A stretch of 64,000 nt of DNA from Isoetes taiwanensis. Lineage: Eukaryota; Streptophyta; Lycopodiopsida; Isoetales; Isoetaceae. Both the position numbers and the translations under genes were made by a program. Below the pieces are notes generated by a model that was not told the origin of the DNA, did not search any database, and saw only the letters and a program-made list of their open reading frames with translations. The stretch covers positions 1,623,138 to 1,687,137 of the forward strand of contig JAJEKV010000071.1 in assembly GCA_021234155.1 (NCBI GenBank), in the 5' to 3' direction. Below, piece after piece: positions 42,025 to 54,248 of this stretch. Positions within the stretch are counted from its first letter, which is position 1. The number at the start of each line of letters is the position of its first letter.

Positions 42025-42221
42025 TAGCACCGACCTGCGGCGCCTCGACCTCTCTGGGTGCGCCCAGCTCGCCTATCTGCCCTATACACGCTCGGCCCGC
42101 TAGCCCCCTGCGGCCCCCGGCCGCATTTCGACCTCTTCGAGTGCTCCCAACTCGCCTGCCTGTCGGACATGCTCGGTCTGCTGCCGTCCTGACGCAGCCC
42201 GCCTCTCCGGGTGCTCATCTG
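42025..42221 (+). pseudogene. Second LRR exon block of the NLR locus
   Basis: After TATACATAG the frame reads DLRRLDLSGCAQLAYLP, the LRR unit typical of this gene, then further units in broken frames (FECSQLACLSDMLG). The base composition is strongly GC-rich against AT-rich flanks. It is a tandem duplicate of the block ending at 37915. Confidence 0.7.
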
Positions 42222-42890
42222 CTATGCTTCAAAACTTAACAAAGAAGATTTTATTTTATTATACAATGAAATGTATTGTATGGATTCACAAGGTTTTTAA
42301 CTCTTACCATTTAAATGTCGTGTTTAAAAGTTAACAAAAAAGAGTTTTCTTTTAATTATATAATAAAATATACTGTATGGATTCACAAGGTTTTGAACTC
42401 CTACCATTTAAATGCCTATTTTGAACTTCAATATTCTATAAAACATTTTATATACTTTATTATGTTTTTCTTTTTATATTTATTTATACGTATATTCTTT
42501 CTTCTATGTGAAACTTGTTATGTCAATGCTGGATTGTAAACTTAGTTCAAGTTGCATACTGATTGAGAACTTGAGCATGTATTGTTCTTTTTTCCTACTG
42601 CACAATTTATGCCGTGTCCTACCATTTTGCATGTGCTTTATATAGAGATAGGTTCAAGAAAAGTAACATATAATACTTCAAACGTATGTAGCCTATCATA
42701 CTTGGATGATTTTAGTTAAAAATATGTCTAAAACCAGACGATGAAGAATTTTTCATAAGGAAATCTTTATTCACATATAAGCATTTGACATGTTTTTCAT
42801 AAGGAAATCTTTATTAGTATATAAGCATCTGACATGATGCGTATGCAAAGCTTCATAGATTATGCAATTTGTATAAATTATATACATAGC
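42222..42890 (+). repeat. Tandem-duplicated flank of the LRR block, second copy (Helitron empty site)
   Basis: Continuous counterpart of 37916-38251 plus 41798-42024. The Helitron target is intact at 42648/42649. It diverges from the first copy after TACATAGCACCGA at about 42894. Confidence 0.85.
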
Positions 42891-42894
42891 ACCG

Positions 42895-43285
42895 ATAGAT
42901 TGTGTATGCAATTTCCTCTCTTCTATTGCTTTGAAGTGACACCTGCTCCATTAGCAGTGGAGTTTAATTATGTGTGCAACTTTGCAATAAATATTTATCC
43001 AATATAGACTGCAAGTATAACCGTGTATGAGGAATAAGAAACTTTTTGCTTGCATATGGTCAAGACGAGGTCCATTTTTAACATCCCTGGGGATTGTGTA
43101 TATGTGCCTCAAATTTTTTCTAGTGGCTTATTTGTTATAGATATCAAGAACTTAAATACCTTGGAATTTTCTATCATGAAAAAGAGCATATGGCAGTATA
43201 CACTTTTTTTGAGGTAGATCATAATGGCCTATTGATGAGCATGTTTCAAGAATGAGGGCCGAACCCCTGTGGTGCAATACGGTTC
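42895..43285. other. No gene recognised
   Basis: AT-rich sequence between the NLR flank duplicate and the Ty3/Gypsy relic. I see no coding signal or repeat structure. Confidence 0.5.
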
Positions 43286-44119
43286 ATTAACATGTACATT
43301 GACACTTTCATCCTTCATCTGAGGTACCAAGTCAACAAAGAAGAGAAATGTAGGCAATTCAAGCTAATAGATGATATATTGTGTAAGGTCAACAGGGATG
43401 GAGTCCTGCTAAGGTGTGTGGATGAAGAGGAGACTGCCATGATCATCAAGGAAATGTGCAAAGGTATTTGTGGGGGTCATCGACACCATAGCAAAGAAGA
43501 TTCTCAGGTCTAGATACTACTGGCCTACTGTTTTTAGAGATGGTTATGGTATCATAAAGACTTACCATCAATGCCAAATCTTTGGTTAGAGGATCCTTCT
43601 TCCAGCTCCATTGAATCCCATTGTTTCTTCAGGACCATTTCAGATATGGGAACTTGATATAAGTCCTACTAACCCGCCTTCTGTAGATCAACATCAGCAT
43701 ATCGTTATGGCTACAAATTACTTTACCCAGTGGGCAGAAAGAGACAAACAAAAGAATGATCTTAGCTAAACTAGCCCAAAATTCATTCCTAAAGTTTCTA
43801 TGGTTTAGCTAAACAATGCAAAATTTCACTCTCTTACTTTCTAGGATTTGGCTAAAGAGATCGAAGACTGGTGCGGGCGCGAAAAAAGTTAGGCTAAAAT
43901 TTTTATGTTTTTCTCAAATTTTCCCATTAACTTTCGCCATCGTTTTTTGAAAATGTGCTAAAAAATCGCCAAATAGCTAAGTTTAGCCCTTAAATTATTC
44001 CATGCAGTGCATCCAAGGCTCCTGCTAAACAAACCTGATAAAGAACAAAAACCATTGAAACAAATGAAGTTAGCAAGAGGGTATCAATTCAATCGGGAAG
44101 GAAGAAATGAGGAATAGGA

Positions 44120-45244
44120 TCATGGAAGGTATAAGAAGATAGTTACCTTAAAGAAGAGGAAGAGGCAACTGGAATTGTCCAAGAAACTCAGATTGGAAAA
44201 ATCTAGTTGAACATAGACATTCTCAGCGGTCCATCTACATTTTTCTATCAGAGTATTCAGGTCATTAGAAGCGTAGATCAGCATTGTACCATAGGCATCT
44301 GCAAGCCCCTTGTTGACATAATATAGATCTCTTTTCATATTGTCATAGGCATCTGCAAGCCCCTTGTTGACATAATATAGATCTCTTTTCATATTGTCTG
44401 TCAGTTAACCTAGAGTGCCATCTTGCCAAAAAGTGAAAGAAGCAAGAGACATTATACACCTTGTCACAAAAAACTCTGGCCCATTTCAATTCCCTCTGCC
44501 ACTAAACTTCTGCATTCAACTTAACTGCTATATCCATATCCATACTTTCCAGTTTATACTCAAGTGGACTCATCATTCCAAAAAAAACTATCCTCATGGG
44601 ATGTAAATTAAATGTAGAGTTTCCCATTGCAGTTACATGAATCTAGGTATTTTATCAACAAGAAATCAATATAATACTAATAACATTAAGATTAGACTTG
44701 TATAATTTTAAAAAACCTTCAAATCTACCATACATACCCCATTTTCTTTCATACTTGTTCCCAAGATCACGCTTATGGGCAGTAGCCATAAGCTCAATAT
44801 CATATTGAAAGTGCAATTTTATCCACATGGTGAAAAATCTTTTCTTACCATAGAGCACTCTATTCCTCGCCTTTCAAATACTCCATAGAGCAAGGAAAAT
44901 AATGGTATTTTTAAAAGCATCAATCGTTTTGAATTATGTTCCATATTTTTCACATTATTACATTGTAAGGGACAAGAAGAAGAGATAGTAGGGTTTCTCT
45001 TGTTCAGGAGAAGCATACTCATCACACTATGGTTATCAATAATCCACATAAAGTATTTGACTTTAGGATGACAGTAAGAATTCCAGATATTAAGAAATAG
45101 TCTAAGCAAATCTTCATTACAAACTTTCCATTTAAAAGCACCTTTAATTGGACTGCCTGAAAGAAAATTGTAAACTTTTCTCACCACATAAGCACACTTG
45201 GAGTCAGTCTTCCAGTCAAGAACATTAGGGGGAGCATCTTTCAA
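44120..45244 (-). mobile_element. LINE 3' end, minus strand
   Basis: The minus-strand frame 44819-45244 encodes the C-terminal tail of a plant LINE reverse transcriptase (LNIWNSYCHPKVKYFMWIID, NKRNPTISSSCPLQC, NNVKNMEHNSK). The downstream part (toward 44120) is noncoding 3' sequence with an internal tandem duplication. It is 5'-truncated, so only the last part of the protein is present. It is nested in the old Ty3/Gypsy relic. The exact insertion borders are not clear. Confidence 0.65.
44286..44398 (+). repeat. 54-bp tandem duplication
   Basis: Two adjoining units of ATAGGCATCTGCAAGCCCCT plus TGTTGACATAATATAGATCT plus CTTTTCATATTGTC, nearly identical. Confidence 0.9.
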
Positions 45245-46339
45245 GTGCGGATCATTTATGATAGAGAAATAAAAAACAGGATAAACAAGGTTCCAAGCCT
45301 TGATAAAATTTCTCAGAGAATTATTGTTGTCTGGGAGAAGTACTGCGTGTTACCAATTCAGCTCGAGCTGCTATCCTTGAGGTTAGCTCATAAGTTATGC
45401 TTACTGTTTGAATATACCTTGCAGAGACTAGATGCCTTGCTGCATTTGGATGAGTGTAGAATGGAGGCTGAGAATGCCAATCTATTGAAGGAAGCCAAGG
45501 ACTTAGATGCATTCAAAGCTGCTCATAAGACACAAGGCACTTCTAATCCTTAAGTGGAACAAGTCAAGAGAAGACTCAGCTGACAAAGTTTAAGAATGGG
45601 AAGGTTATGTGATCTTGAAATCTATAGGAACAAACTCCTATTGGTTGAAGGAGTTGACTTCGGTCATATCATTGCCAAAGCCTATCAATACATTGCACTT
45701 GAAGAGGTACTGGGATCAGCATGTGTGCTTCTCCCGATTTATATAATAGGAGATCAGTAAGCCATGGTAGAAGTAGGTAGTTAGCCCAGTTCCTTATTTG
45801 AAGACTTATTCATAATTAGTTACTTTCTTTGATAAGTTAGCGTCATGTTTGCAGCAAGCATGCCTAATGTAAAGACATTATTAAACAAGTCCAAGAGAGA
45901 GAATGATTACTAATGCTTCCATCAAGTGTCATATGCAGGTCCATTTGTCAAATAAATCTTACCATCATTTAGCCTTTGCTTCCTCATTTGCCAATATGTA
46001 GGACCTTATCAACCCTTACATCCCATAAAGGGTGACATTGAGTTTGTTTTTCAATGTATAACTATGTTTCCTTGGCAGGTGCACTCTTGACCCATCTCTA
46101 TTCATATATCCTAAGTAGTCCTACCAACCATCATAGCCATCTTCACTTTCATTCCTTCCCTAAAGCACTCTGCCTTCAGCTTCACCACCATGACAGAGTT
46201 GCACTTCTAAATGATCAAGCAGAGGCATACATTCTTTTGTTTTGGCAAGTTCATAACACCAGTACACTCATTCCATCTTATTTGCACACTTACATTCCAT
46301 ACCTTCCATCTCATACACTTCATACACTTCACTCCCACA

Positions 46340-48119
46340 TGCTGCCATGATTTGGCAGCATAGAAGAGCAAATGGCATTTCACATTAATGGCTAACAACT
46401 TGTTGAAACATGTGCATGGACCAAGTCAACTCAAGAGCTCGAGCTGAAGAACCAAGCAAGGACTTTCATTTGAAACATCACAAGAAAGGATTTAAGGTGC
46501 AAAAGTCAAAGTCACACAAGATGGAAGGCAAGGTCAACCTAAGGAAGCTTCATGGCAATATCAAGATGGGAAGACCCCTTGAGAAGTAAGATGTTCACTC
46601 AAATTCAAATTCTTGGGCATGATTGACACTTTGAGCACCCTTTGCCTCCATTTGCCTCTATACAAACCCCAAAATGGCTCAAACTCTTTTCCTAGTCAAA
46701 AACTTCTCACACCATCCATGATATACCCTCCATTCACTTGAGAACACGAAAATCCGTACAAGAATTGACCTACCAATGGTCAAGATGACACATTCTCTCT
46801 CTAAGACAAAGGGAGAGAGAAGGAACCCACATTTTCAATATCAAGTTGCTTGTGCAAAAGATAAGCCCAAACATGGTCAAAAACAATTGGCCAAATTTGC
46901 ATTCGATGGATTTACATTACAAAATATGCCATGTCATCATCCACCTCACCAAAGTTGGCCACCTCATCACACAGCATATTCCTTTTTTTTATCTCACAAA
47001 GTTTTTGACTAGGGGAAAAGTTTTTGCCAAGTCATTACATGCCAAGTCACTCCATGCCATGTCACCCTTGGATTGCCTACACATACCCTATGCTTGCCAC
47101 ATGTCCAATCTTCAGAACCATCCCATTCCAAAAAAATAAACAAATCCCTTTTTTCCAAAAAGATTCTTCCATAGGGTGGGGCATCAAAAAGATTCCATGT
47201 GGCACAAAAAAGATTCCCAAAGAGACCATGGTTTGGCCCTATAGTTTGGATTCTAGGGAAAAGTGCCCTATGGTTAGAAAATGCTAACAAATGATTTTTC
47301 TATGTACCCCTTTGCCTAAGTCTCATTTCACCCAATTCCCATGTGCCACGTTACGCTGGTATTATTTTGCGAAGAAGGCCTGTGGGATATTTCTCCTCTG
47401 CAAAATCCTCTGACATAAAAAGGTCAGGCCAAGATCTGACCTCTTCGGTGGATCTGGCCTGACAATCATGAGCCTGAGCATCCCTTTTGTACTCTTGTGC
47501 CTCAAGAAACATCGCAACATGCATAAAGCCAAAACCAAACAAACCTAGATGCCAAGAATGGGCCGGAAATGAGAAAATAAAAAGGGGAAACATTTTTGAA
47601 ACAAGGGCCGGCTTCTGTGCGAAAGATTCGACGTCTGAGATTGTATTTGGACCGAATTTGCGGAGCATGAGCTAAGAATGACCTGCCTTGCATGAAATAC
47701 CTATTTATTTGATGCAAATTACTTGAATGTGTACCTTCATTTGAATATTTCTGATCCTGTGCCCAAGACTTGAGATTGGGAATTTATGTTCTTAGTTCCT
47801 ATTCTATGTGATGATTCAATGAAAGAAAATCCGACCTTGGTAAGCACTATTTTCATTTGATAATCTGGAGCATAGTGTTGAAGCTAATTAATGATCTCAA
47901 TTCAATTAACAAGTCTAGGTGTAGGTTTTCGTTTCACTAGCCAAATGTTAACTAAAGAAGTCAATCAAGCACTGTGTTTCCTACGAGAATTTTCCATTTA
48001 TTCATCTTAGAGCTAAAGTTGCTACTTATTAATCAAAATCATCATAAACAAAGAAGGGGGGATAAGACTTCAAGAAAGACTCTATCACCTACTCTGCAGA
48101 GTCATCAGAAACTATTCCA
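46340..48119 (+). repeat. Left LTR of the Ty3/Gypsy element
   Basis: 1,780 bp with TG/CA ends and an inverted repeat at the start (TGCTGCCATGATTTGGCAGCA folds on itself). Mirror-image short frames in this LTR, repeated in the right LTR, are not genes. Confidence 0.9.
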
Positions 48120-48534
48120 GTTGATAAAACTTGAAAAGACATCCTGTATATTTGTAAAAAAGAGCTCTCGGGTTAGGCTATTGACCAAAAATTGACCCAG
48201 TCAGTTGGATCAATTGCACACAGCTACCCTAAGAATTTTCAAACAGACTTCCATAGGCTGCTCAAGTACTCTACCTAGTATTCAACTAGATTGATCTAGT
48301 AGATAAAAGCTCAAAAGACCACACTTGGGAAGGATTTTGCTGTGACAGTCTTTTTGTTGTTCAGGGAAACTAATATGCCATAGCTGTTTGAGCATTTCTT
48401 TTACAGTATTTTCTCACAGATTGGTTGCCTTTAGCAACCTGGAGGTTCTACACCATTGAGGTTGAAGGTTTGCCAGGAATACCTTCAACATTTTGGAGGT
48501 TCTACCGAGATCCCACCTGGATCTTTGGGAACTC

Positions 48535-49791
48535 ATGGCTCCTAGAAAAAGCAATGAGGTGTCTGACCAAATTCACACTGAAGCACCAGAAAATACAGGT
48601 GTGCCTGCTACAAATGTCACCAATCAAGGTAATGCAGGTATACAATATTTTGAACTCAATATGCCAATTCCCCCTCCTACTTTTGACCCAAGCATCAATG
48701 CTAATAATTTTTTGAAAAGCTATGAGGAATACTATCAAGAATATGGTCATAAAAAGGGTAGTAAGTTTTCAGAATTCAAAAAGTGTTTCAAGAATGAGGA
48801 AGTGAGAGCATGGTTGGAGTATACTATCAGCACAGGTGTCAACACTTGGAAGGAGATCGAAAAACAGTTCATTGAAAGGTTTGGTAAGACAACTGAACCA
48901 CAAGATTTGGTCTTTGAATTGCAGACTTTTCAGATTAAGCATGGTGAAACTGTGCACCAATATGTGGAGAGATTCCATGTTTATCTAACTAAATGTCAAG
49001 CAAGTCAGGTACCAAATCATACCCTACACCTAGTTGCATGTTTCATAAGAGGCTTGAGTAGCAGGCCAAGGGTGTACAGAAAGATGTATAAGTTGCAGAA
49101 GCAAGAAGGCTTTGATACCATACATAAGGCTTTCACCAAAGCTATTGAGATTGCTAACATGTTTTCATATCTTCCTGATGATGTGCACTCACCTAATGAT
49201 CCCTTCTTTCCAGATTATGAACCAGAATACATGGGCCCAGGTCCAGTACCAGTTTATGCTTTACAAAAGGAAAAGAAGAAAGTTAAAGCAGAAGACTCAG
49301 CAAATCCTACTTCTGATGTCAGGGCAGAGATCACTAAAGTATCAGAAGCCTTACTTGAGGTTACCAAACAGTTACAAGAAATGAAAGCTGCAAGACCTGA
49401 GAGAAAACCCTATGCCCCATGTGTGCACTGCCTAAGGGATACTCATTCCTCAGATTTTTGCTGGTACAGGCCTTGCCCAAAATGTGGAAAAAGAGGACAT
49501 TATGGTAAAGAGTGTCCAGTCTGCCACTTTTGCAAAGTTGTTGGTCATTATGAAGAGAGATGTAGTGTCAAAGAGTATTTTGCAAGGCAAGAGGTGACCA
49601 AAAGTACTGAACCAAGTACACCTAGCAGATTGGCCACAGAAACTGCTCCTGCAGTTAGATTTGCTACTGACATCAGTACTTCAATCAGGTTTATGCAGGA
49701 AGATCAAGAAGAGGAGATTATGGCTGTGCACACGAGAGCATCAAGTCAATCTCTCTCAAGAAGAACAAATAGCCTTTGCAAACCATATTAG
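48535..49791 (+). CDS. Gag frame of the Ty3/Gypsy element
   Basis: About 418 codons from ATG (MAPRKSNEVSDQIHTEAPEN). The gag domain spans residues of about 50-220 (EFKKCFKNEEVRAWLEYTIS, TWKEIEKQFIERFGKT, HQYVERFHVYLTKC). After a charged linker come zinc knuckles (CVHCLRDTHSSDFC, CPKCGKRGHYGKEC, CHFCKVVGHYEERC). It forms the particle and binds the RNA genome in this family. Confidence 0.85.
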   Translation: MAPRKSNEVSDQIHTEAPENTGVPATNVTNQGNAGIQYFELNMPIPPPTFDPSINANNFLKSYEEYYQEYGHKKGSKFSEFKKCFKNEEVRAWLEYTISTGVNTWKEIEKQFIERFGKTTEPQDLVFELQTFQIKHGETVHQYVERFHVYLTKCQASQVPNHTLHLVACFIRGLSSRPRVYRKMYKLQKQEGFDTIHKAFTKAIEIANMFSYLPDDVHSPNDPFFPDYEPEYMGPGPVPVYALQKEKKKVKAEDSANPTSDVRAEITKVSEALLEVTKQLQEMKAARPERKPYAPCVHCLRDTHSSDFCWYRPCPKCGKRGHYGKECPVCHFCKVVGHYEERCSVKEYFARQEVTKSTEPSTPSRLATETAPAVRFATDISTSIRFMQEDQEEEIMAVHTRASSQSLSRRTNSLCKPY

Positions 49792-50990
49792 TGAGCAAAT
49801 GCTTGTGCAGAATGAATATGATCCTGGTGCTTTCACATGTGAAGCTAGGATAGGAAAAAAATTGCTTTTTAAAGTACTTCTTGATGGGGGCTCTCCATTT
49901 AATGTGATGCCTCACATTATAATGAAATCATGTGGCTTAGAAGTTGATAAAAAGGCCCCTATAGTGCTCAAATCTTTTTCTAACTCCAGGATCAATCCAA
50001 TAGGTTTGCTTAGCAATATTCCAATCGATGTAGGAGGTATAAAAGTTGCTGCAAGCTTTGTAGTGGTTGCATTTGAAGGAGCTGATGATAAAACTGATAT
50101 CTATGATCTGTTATTGGGGAGGAGATGGCTATCTACTGTTGATGCAAGACCAATTTGGTCAAAGGGAGAGTGTACCATATCTGATGGCAAGAAAACTATT
50201 ACCCTGCTCAATAAGCTTGGAGAGTTTGAATCTTTGAACTTTATTGAAGAAGATTTGTTGATTACTAACATGTGTGGTGAATATGAGTTTTCAATAGCTG
50301 CAGCAGATGTCGAGTCAAAGTCAACAAAGGGAAGTATTGCACCAGGTAAAAAGAACTTTGCTTTTCTATGGTTTGATGGGGGAGTTTCAAAGAAGTTGAG
50401 AATTGCATCCTCTGCTGCCATTATCAAGGATCATAATTGTAAATGGCTTGCTAAGGTTGGGAGGATCTATCCTAATACCACCTCAAACATGGCAGAGTAC
50501 AAAGCTATGATAGCAGGATTGCAAGAGGCCAAACACCTAGGAATAACTAACATTGTGATATTTGGAGATTCTCAGTTGGGGAATATCAAGCTAAACATGA
50601 AGACATGATGGCCCTAAGAGATGATGCTCTGAAGGAGTTAGCAGACTTCGAGAGCTGGGAGCTAAATCATATTTCCAGGGATCTCAATGAGGAAACTGAT
50701 GCACTTTGCAAAAGTATTTTGCTTGAGCATCTTGCAGAGGGAGCTATCAAGGAAGAAGAATTGGAGGAAGAGGATCTAAGGCAGTTACACCCTATATTGG
50801 TTATCAATGCCAATGCTGAAAAAGAGGTAAAGGAGGTAAAGATTGAAAAAAATGGTAAGGAAAGAACATTGTTTGTGGGAGACTTGTTTAAAGAAGAGAA
50901 TAGAGGCAAGGTCACTCAAATGTTTGAGGATTGGAAAGATGTGTTTGCTTGGGATTACAATGAACTGGTAAAGATGCAGGTGTCATAAGT
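49785..50990 (+). CDS. Protease and RNase H-like region upstream of reverse transcriptase
   Basis: The protease segment is near 49860-50130 (VLLDGGSPFNVMPHIIM, YDLLLGRRWLSTVDARP). It is followed at about 50360-50730 by an RNase H-fold domain of the archaeal/plant type (WFDGGVSKKLRIASSAAI, NTTSNMAEYKAMIAGL, IVIFGDSQLGN, and DLNEETDALC as the last acidic motif). A linker to the reverse transcriptase follows (VTQMFEDWKDVFAWDY). The RNase H-like domain before the reverse transcriptase is an unusual position. The region is a fossil. Confidence 0.7.
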
Positions 50991-50999
50991 GAAATAGTG

Positions 51000-52110
51000 A
51001 ATCCAGAATGGTTGTCCTGCATTGTTCCTGTGGAAAAGAAAAATAAAGCCATAAGAATTTGTATTCCATAGGGATCTGAATAAAGCCACTATCAAGGATT
51101 GTTATCCTTTACCCTTCTTGGAACAAGTTTTACATGTTGTTGCAGGGAAAGAGATCTACTCATTCTTGGATGGATTCTCAGGCTTCAATCAAATTAGCAT
51201 AAGAGAAGAAGATCAAGCAAAAACAGCTTTCATCACACCTTGGGGAATCTATGCAATGAAGAGGATGCCATTTGGTTTAATGAATGCCTCAGCTACATTC
51301 CAAAGAGCAATGGAATCGATTCCATTTTCAAGGATATGCCCTCAGATCAGTTCAGAGTATTTCTGGATGATCGGTAGGAACCTTACTAAATGATCATCTT
51401 GCTTATCTCCCTAAAGTTTTTTCTTTATGCAGGAAAGGAGGAGTGAGTCTGAATCCAAAGAAGTGTCTATTTTTGTGCTCAAAGGGAGACCTGCTAGGGC
51501 ATGAAGTCTCAACACAAGGGATACAAGTTGCTGAGAGCAAAGTGGATGCTTTAAAGAAACTCACACCACCCAAAACTATCAAACAGGTAAAAAGCTTTTT
51601 AGGGATGACAAGCTTTCTAAGAATGTATATACCCCACTTTTCTCACACCACAAGTCCCATCTCAAACCTCACCAAAATAGGTAAATTTACCAAACATGAG
51701 AGCAAACATATTAAGGTTCAATGGACTGAAGAGCATCAGCTAGCCTTTGACAAAATCATTCAAGCTATATCTGAATCCACTTTACTGAAGCTACCTGATC
51801 CCAAGAAACCATTCCAAGCTTATATCAGCATCACCAATAGAGCTATAGGAGCAGCATTGCTTCAGGATGAAATGATAACAACATTTGCAAGCAAAGTGTG
51901 GTCTGCCACTGAGCTAAGGTATTCTAGACTTGAAAAGAGTGCAGCAGCCCTGATATTTTTAATTGATAGGCAAGGCCACATCTTTCAGAATAGCAAGTTA
52001 TTGGTCTCAATGAAACAAAATCCCATGGCCCTCCTCTTTGCAAAAAACAGACCAAAGCCAAAATATGCAGATGGGCATGCAAAGTACAAGCATATGATAT
52101 CACCATCAAA
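51000..52110 (+). CDS. Reverse transcriptase and RNase H region of the Ty3/Gypsy element
   Basis: Reverse transcriptase segments are YSFLDGFSGFNQISI, KTAFITPWGIYAMKRMPFGL, MNASATFQRAM, then KKCLFLCSKGDLLGHEVS and IKQVKSFLGMTSFLRMYIPH. The RNase H of Ty3 type begins near 51780 (PFQAYISITNRAIGAALLQD, ELRYSRLEKSAAALIFL). It copies the RNA genome into DNA in this family. The region is broken and treated as a fossil. Confidence 0.8.
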
Positions 52111-53418
52111 GTGGTGAATCTGGTAAATGATCCGAGTGCTTATTTGCCTAACATGTTTTTTGAACATGAAGACCAGGAAGGAATAGAAGACTCAGAGGCT
52201 GATAATAGTTGTAGCTTAGTCATGAGCAGTATTGAAGAACAAGATTGGCAAAAGGACATCAGGAAATATTTGGAAACTGAAGAAGTACCAACAGACATGA
52301 ACTCCAACCAGCTAAGAAGGTTCAAAGAAAAATGTGGTAAATTTAGGTTAATAGATGATGTGTTGTGCAGGATTAACAAAGAGGGAGTGCTGATGAGATG
52401 TATGGACAAAGAGGAAGCCAAGTTGGTTCTTGAGGCTTGTAATGAAGGAGTATGTGGAGGGCACTATGCAGCAGACACAACAGCAAAGAAGATTTTGAGG
52501 TCAGGATACTATTGGCCAGCTTTGTTTAGAGATTGTTATAACATTATCAAGTGCTGTCATAAATGCCAGGTTTTTGGCAAGAGAATTCTGCAACCAGCAC
52601 CTCTCACAGCCATGGTGTCTCCTGGACCTTTCCAAGTCTGGGGATTAGATTTTATAGAGCCCATAGACCCACCTTCTTCTGCTCAGCACGAGTATATCTT
52701 AGTAGCTACTGACTATTTCACCAAATGGGCTGAGGCTGCTCCACTAAGGCAAGCCAATGCCCTGACCACTGCCAGGTTCCTTCATGAGAACATATGTGCA
52801 AGGTTTGGAATACAATTGAAAATCATCTCTGATAGGGGCACTCAATTTATAAATGATGTTATTGCCACATTGTTAAGCACCCTCAAGGTGAAACATACAA
52901 AAAGCTCTGCCTATTACCCTCAAGGCAATGGCCAAGCTGAATCCACTAACGTGGTCTTAAAGTCCATCTTACAAAAATCCATAACAGTGGCAAAAAAGGA
53001 CTGGCATGTAAAACTTTATGATGCACTTTGGGCATACAGGACCACCGCAAAGTCTGCCACTAAACATACTCCCTTTAGCCTAGTCTATGGGATTGAAGCC
53101 ATTTTACCAATTGAACTTGAGCTGCCTTCACTCGGGCTGGCATATAAAATTAACTTGGAAATGGAAGAAGCTCACAGGGACAGGTTGGCAAAGCTGATAA
53201 AGTTGGAAGAACACAGGTATGAAGCTGAAAATGCAATACAACTGAAGAAAGCAAGAGATGTAGCAGCCTTTAAAGCAGCTCACAAACTACAAGGGATTCT
53301 GAGAACTAGGGAATTGGTGCTAAAGTGGAACAAAGCAAGAGAGAAAGTTGCTGCTAAATTTGAAAATCTATGGGAAGGCCCTTATGAGGTGGTTGGAGGT
53401 TTGACTCATATTGGTTGA
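52111..53418 (+). CDS. Integrase frame of the Ty3/Gypsy element
   Basis: Open frame of about 435 codons. The zinc-binding region is near residues 120-155 (HYAADTTAKK, CHKCQVFGK), and the catalytic core follows (FQVWGLDFIEPI, YILVATDYFTKWAEA, SDRGTQFIND, YYPQGNGQAEST), giving the D, D, E set. The C-terminal part has ILPIELELPSLGLAY and the GPYEVV motif. A conserved LKRYW-like segment lies just downstream at about 53470. It is the best-kept part of pol in this element. Confidence 0.85.
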   Translation: MVNLVNDPSAYLPNMFFEHEDQEGIEDSEADNSCSLVMSSIEEQDWQKDIRKYLETEEVPTDMNSNQLRRFKEKCGKFRLIDDVLCRINKEGVLMRCMDKEEAKLVLEACNEGVCGGHYAADTTAKKILRSGYYWPALFRDCYNIIKCCHKCQVFGKRILQPAPLTAMVSPGPFQVWGLDFIEPIDPPSSAQHEYILVATDYFTKWAEAAPLRQANALTTARFLHENICARFGIQLKIISDRGTQFINDVIATLLSTLKVKHTKSSAYYPQGNGQAESTNVVLKSILQKSITVAKKDWHVKLYDALWAYRTTAKSATKHTPFSLVYGIEAILPIELELPSLGLAYKINLEMEEAHRDRLAKLIKLEEHRYEAENAIQLKKARDVAAFKAAHKLQGILRTRELVLKWNKAREKVAAKFENLWEGPYEVVGGLTHIG

Positions 53419-53737
53419 AATCACTTGCAGATGGGCATGAATTGCTCAACCCTATCAATGTTCTACACCTAAAGAGGTACTGGCAGCAGCATGTTGCCTT
53501 AATTCTTTTTAAATGAATTTACATCATGCACAAAATGTAGGTTAGACTAGATTAATTCAACTCTTAGTTGTTAAGTAGAATTAGCATTGCATCTATATTG
53601 AAAATATGGTTGAATTGCTCAGTTATTTGCCAGATAGTATAAAATAGCAAGCAGGTTTGAAGAAACAATCAAGTTCAGTTCTCAGATAAGAGCCAGGAGT
53701 ACAGGTTCAAATGTAACAAACACTTGATTTCCATGCA

Positions 53738-54245
53738 GGTGCATCAGCAAATCCAGTTTCACTCTTCACCAATTGGCCTTCACCATTGAAATCTGCACTC
53801 TTTTACATCACTCAAATCCCTGAAAAAGTTGCTGATCACCTTCTCATAAAAAGCAACTTGCTGTGAGCACAAAAGTTTCTAATGTAATTTCAGGTGTCAT
53901 GCAGGTGCATCAGCAATTCCATCTCCATCCTTCATAAGTTGGCCATTTCCACCCAGATCTGCACTCATTTGCATCACTCAAACCCCCAAAGTTGCCAATC
54001 ACCTTCACACCAAAGGCAACTGGTTGAAGAACAAGCATTCCTAATTTTTCTTCAATTGTCATGCAGGTGCATCAGCAAATTCCATGATCATCCTTTACCA
54101 GTTGGCCACTTCCACAAAACTTGCTTCATTCTCCACCTTCAGAATCCTATAGGTTGTCTATCACCTTCCCATCCAAGGCAACCTACTTAGAAGAGTGCTT
54201 TCAAGAGTAAAGGGGCTGGAAAACAGTTTGTTCCTTTTTTTAGCA
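53738..54245 (+). repeat. Threefold internal repeat between integrase and the right LTR
   Basis: Three diverged direct repeats of about 160 bp, each starting TCATGCAGGTGCATCAGCAA (about 53736, 53897 and 54058), followed by AATTCCA, CACCTTC and GGCAACT phrases. Noncoding. A purine-rich AAAGGGGCTGGAAAACAG near 54207 may be the polypurine tract. Confidence 0.7.
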
Positions 54246-54248
54246 TGA

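Larger units (their letters stand above)
43286..46339 (+). mobile_element. Old Ty3/Gypsy pol relic, interrupted by other repeats
   Basis: Fragments of the integrase part of a Ty3/Gypsy element related to the one at 46-56 kb: the zinc-binding region at about 43320-43600 (KLIDDILCKVNRDGVLLRC), the start of the core at about 43650-43740, and the C-terminal part at about 45345-45770 (LPIQLELLSLRLAHKL, LHLKRYWDQHV). The two halves are separated by about 1.5 kb that includes a LINE tail. The relic is strongly decayed, with many breaks, and is older than the neighbouring element. It runs up to the LTR at 46340 and may share it. Confidence 0.7.

Noticed and set aside
46776-47717. Several 60-105 codon frames on both strands, repeated at 54705-55629
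   Set aside because: They are parts of the two LTRs. Their conservation is explained by LTR identity, not by coding.
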